This document shows, piece by piece, positions 6,394-7,194 of a DNA stretch of 7,194 nt (position 1 is the stretch's first letter; each line of letters starts with the position of its first letter). Made by a program: the position numbers and the translations under genes. The stretch is from an uncultured Methylococcaceae bacterium (lineage in GTDB: Bacteria; Pseudomonadota; Gammaproteobacteria; Methylococcales; Methylomonadaceae). The stretch spans positions 1 through 7,194 of the forward strand of contig CAIMDR010000247.1 of NCBI GenBank assembly GCA_903839795.1. Direction: 5' to 3'. A model generated the notes under the pieces. The model ran no database searches. It was not told the origin of the DNA and saw only the letters and a list, made by a program, of their open reading frames with translations.

Positions 6394-6777
6394 ATGCAAA
6401 TTACGATGCTTAAAGCAAAGTTACACCGAGCTACAGTGACCCGTTCAGAGTTGGGTTATGAGGGGTCTTGCGCAATTGACGGCACTATTCTTGACCTGTC
6501 AGGTATTAGAGAATACGAGCAGATTCAGATTTATAATATCAATAATGGGGCGCGTTTTACCACGTATGCCATTCGTGCAGAAAATGGTTCCGGCGTGTTT
6601 TCGGTTAATGGCGCTGCTGCCCGCTTAGCCTGTCCTGGTGACCTGATTATTGTTTGCGCTTACACGATATTGGATCAACAAGAATCTGAAAAGCATAAGC
6701 CGACTCTGATATATTTTAACGAAAAAAACGAAGTCTTGCGTTCTGCCTCATCAATACCAGTGCAGGCCGCCGGCTAG
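6394..6777 (+). CDS. panD: Aspartate 1-decarboxylase (pyruvoyl-dependent)
   Basis: Decarboxylates L-aspartate to beta-alanine, the second substrate of PanC. The protein is made as a zymogen of 127 residues (E. coli 126) that cleaves itself between Gly24 and Ser25; the GSCAID site is present at 24-29, and Ser25 becomes the pyruvoyl cofactor. Other active-site residues keep E. coli numbering: Lys9, Arg54, Thr57 and Tyr58. [11 protein letters not shown] follows as expected, and the chain ends IPVQAAG, a slight extension of the usual IPVQVA end. ATG 6394 is preferred over the internal ATG at codon 5 because it keeps this numbering. The ribosome site is weak (TAGTG upstream). It has its own candidate promoter and is followed by a strong terminator, so it ends the cluster. 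Whether maturation needs a helper such as enterobacterial PanZ/PanM cannot be told here. Confidence 0.98.
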   Translation: MQITMLKAKLHRATVTRSELGYEGSCAIDGTILDLSGIREYEQIQIYNINNGARFTTYAIRAENGSGVFSVNGAAARLACPGDLIIVCAYTILDQQESEKHKPTLIYFNEKNEVLRSASSIPVQAAG

Positions 6778-6801
6778 TGTTTTAGAGAAATTTAATAAAG
6801 T

Positions 6802-6837
6802 AAAAACCCGCAAGCCAAAAGGCTTTGCGGGTTTTTT
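6802..6837 (+). terminator. Rho-independent terminator after panD
   Basis: Left arm 6802-6816 (AAAAACCCGCAAGCC), AAAA loop 6817-6820, right arm 6821-6837 (GGCTTTGCGGGTTTTTT) with one bulged T. The stem is GC-rich in its core and ends in a six-T run 25 bases after the panD stop. The A-run on the left side means it may also stop leftward transcription. Confidence 0.92.
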
Positions 6838-6850
6838 ATTGCCTAATGAA

Positions 6851-7036
6851 TAGCTATAAATCTAAAAACCTCATTTAGTCACAGATTTACACAGATAAGC
6901 ACTGATAATACATGATGTTACGCACTACTGATAATTTACCAAAAGGGTGATCAAAAGAATTGATCTAACACGTTGTTTATCTGAGTAAATCCGTGTTTAT
7001 CTGTGGCTCAAATACGTTTTTTAGGATTATAGGCTA
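6851..7036. repeat. Long imperfect palindrome with 10-bp CACAGAT-type units (dispersed-repeat or MITE-like)
   Basis: The left arm 6851-6909 and right arm 6976-7036 are imperfect inverted copies around a 66-base centre. Both outer ends read TAGC-TATAA and then a TCTAAAAA or TCCTAAAAAA block. The inner part of each arm is three successive 10-bp units: on the plus strand 6880, 6890 and 6900 begin CACAGAT, CACAGAT and CACTGAT; on the minus strand the units at 6996-7005, 6986-6995 and 6976-6985 begin CACAGAT, CACGGAT and CTCAGAT. Ungapped, 21 of 30 bases in the unit blocks match between arms. There is no ORF inside. Short CACAGAT-type arrays are, from memory, scattered between genes in several unrelated bacteria; this copy number is unknown. 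Whether it is mobile, structural or a binding array cannot be told from one copy. Confidence 0.65.
6949..6965. repeat. Small perfect inverted repeat in the centre of the palindrome
   Basis: GATCAA (6949-6954) and TTGATC (6960-6965) flank AAGAA. It lies inside the 66-base spacer of the larger palindrome and could be its apical loop in a folded transcript, although it is off-centre. Confidence 0.4.
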
Positions 7037-7194
7037 CGGATGACGGTGATCATACGGGTTTTAACGGATTTTTTAGCCAAAAAAAAATACTTATTGATAT
7101 ATGGACTTTCAGAAATTAAATATCCTATTTGCTTCGCTGTAAGCCCATACTAATATCCTTTGAAGGAATGGTATCGGTCAATAGAGAAATTATT
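7037..7194. other. AT-rich intergenic tail, no gene recognised
   Basis: No ORF longer than about a dozen codons starts and ends here on either strand. It holds an A9 run (7080-7088), the word AATATCCT twice (7119-7126 and 7152-7159), and an imperfect hairpin at about 7149-7176 whose core is CCTT-TG-AAGG with outer ATAC/GTAT ends. An ATG at 7168 stays open to the window edge but only for nine codons, so a gene starting here can be neither supported nor excluded. Confidence 0.5.

Noticed and set aside
7168..7194. Possible gene start ATG at 7168
   Set aside because: Only nine codons are visible and the GGA lies directly against the ATG, too close for a ribosome site; not enough to call a gene.
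1..7194. CRISPR arrays, tRNA or rRNA genes, phage or toxin-antitoxin modules
   Set aside because: No regularly spaced direct repeats, no tRNA-like cloverleaf and no relevant protein motifs were seen on either strand.

Overview
The window is a chromosomal housekeeping segment from a gammaproteobacterium of moderate to slightly low GC by eye. The pcnB-folK-panB-panC-panD order is the gammaproteobacterial (E. coli-like) arrangement, and PrlC, PcnB and PanD all read as gammaproteobacterial types. A methanotroph-like relative (Methylococcales) is possible from general look and feel, but that is a guess I cannot test here.

Left part, minus strand (1-2419): three genes read leftward. A 59-residue single-pass membrane protein comes first, its TAA stop directly abutting the TTG start of an RDD-family membrane protein in the same frame. 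About 100 bases later comes prlC (oligopeptidase A, M3 zinc metallopeptidase), whose last fifth or so lies outside the window.

Middle (2420-2650): a divergent AT-rich intergenic region. It holds a perfect 10-bp inverted repeat that overlaps candidate promoter elements for both directions. The pcnB start is not obvious: TTG at 2651 is the only conventional start, but an upstream ATT at 2630 is a serious rival because E. coli pcnB is reported to start at AUU.

Right part, plus strand (2630-6837): pcnB (poly(A) polymerase I), folK (HPPK, folate synthesis), panB, panC and panD (pantothenate synthesis). folK and panB are 1 base apart and panB and panC 5 bases apart, so these are surely cotranscribed. 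panD is set off by a 161-base gap containing an orphan AGGAGG, a CUUG-loop hairpin and a good sigma70-like promoter, so it may be separately expressed. PanB makes ketopantoate, PanD makes beta-alanine, and PanC joins beta-alanine to pantoate; the ketopantoate reductase step is not encoded here. A strong intrinsic terminator follows panD.

Right end (6841-7194): no gene seen. It contains a ~186-base imperfect palindrome whose arms are built of 10-bp CACAGAT-type units, which looks like a dispersed intergenic repeat or MITE-like element. No unmistakable new system is present; the leads are the start-codon question in pcnB, the small membrane ORF, the panC-panD gap and the palindromic repeat.
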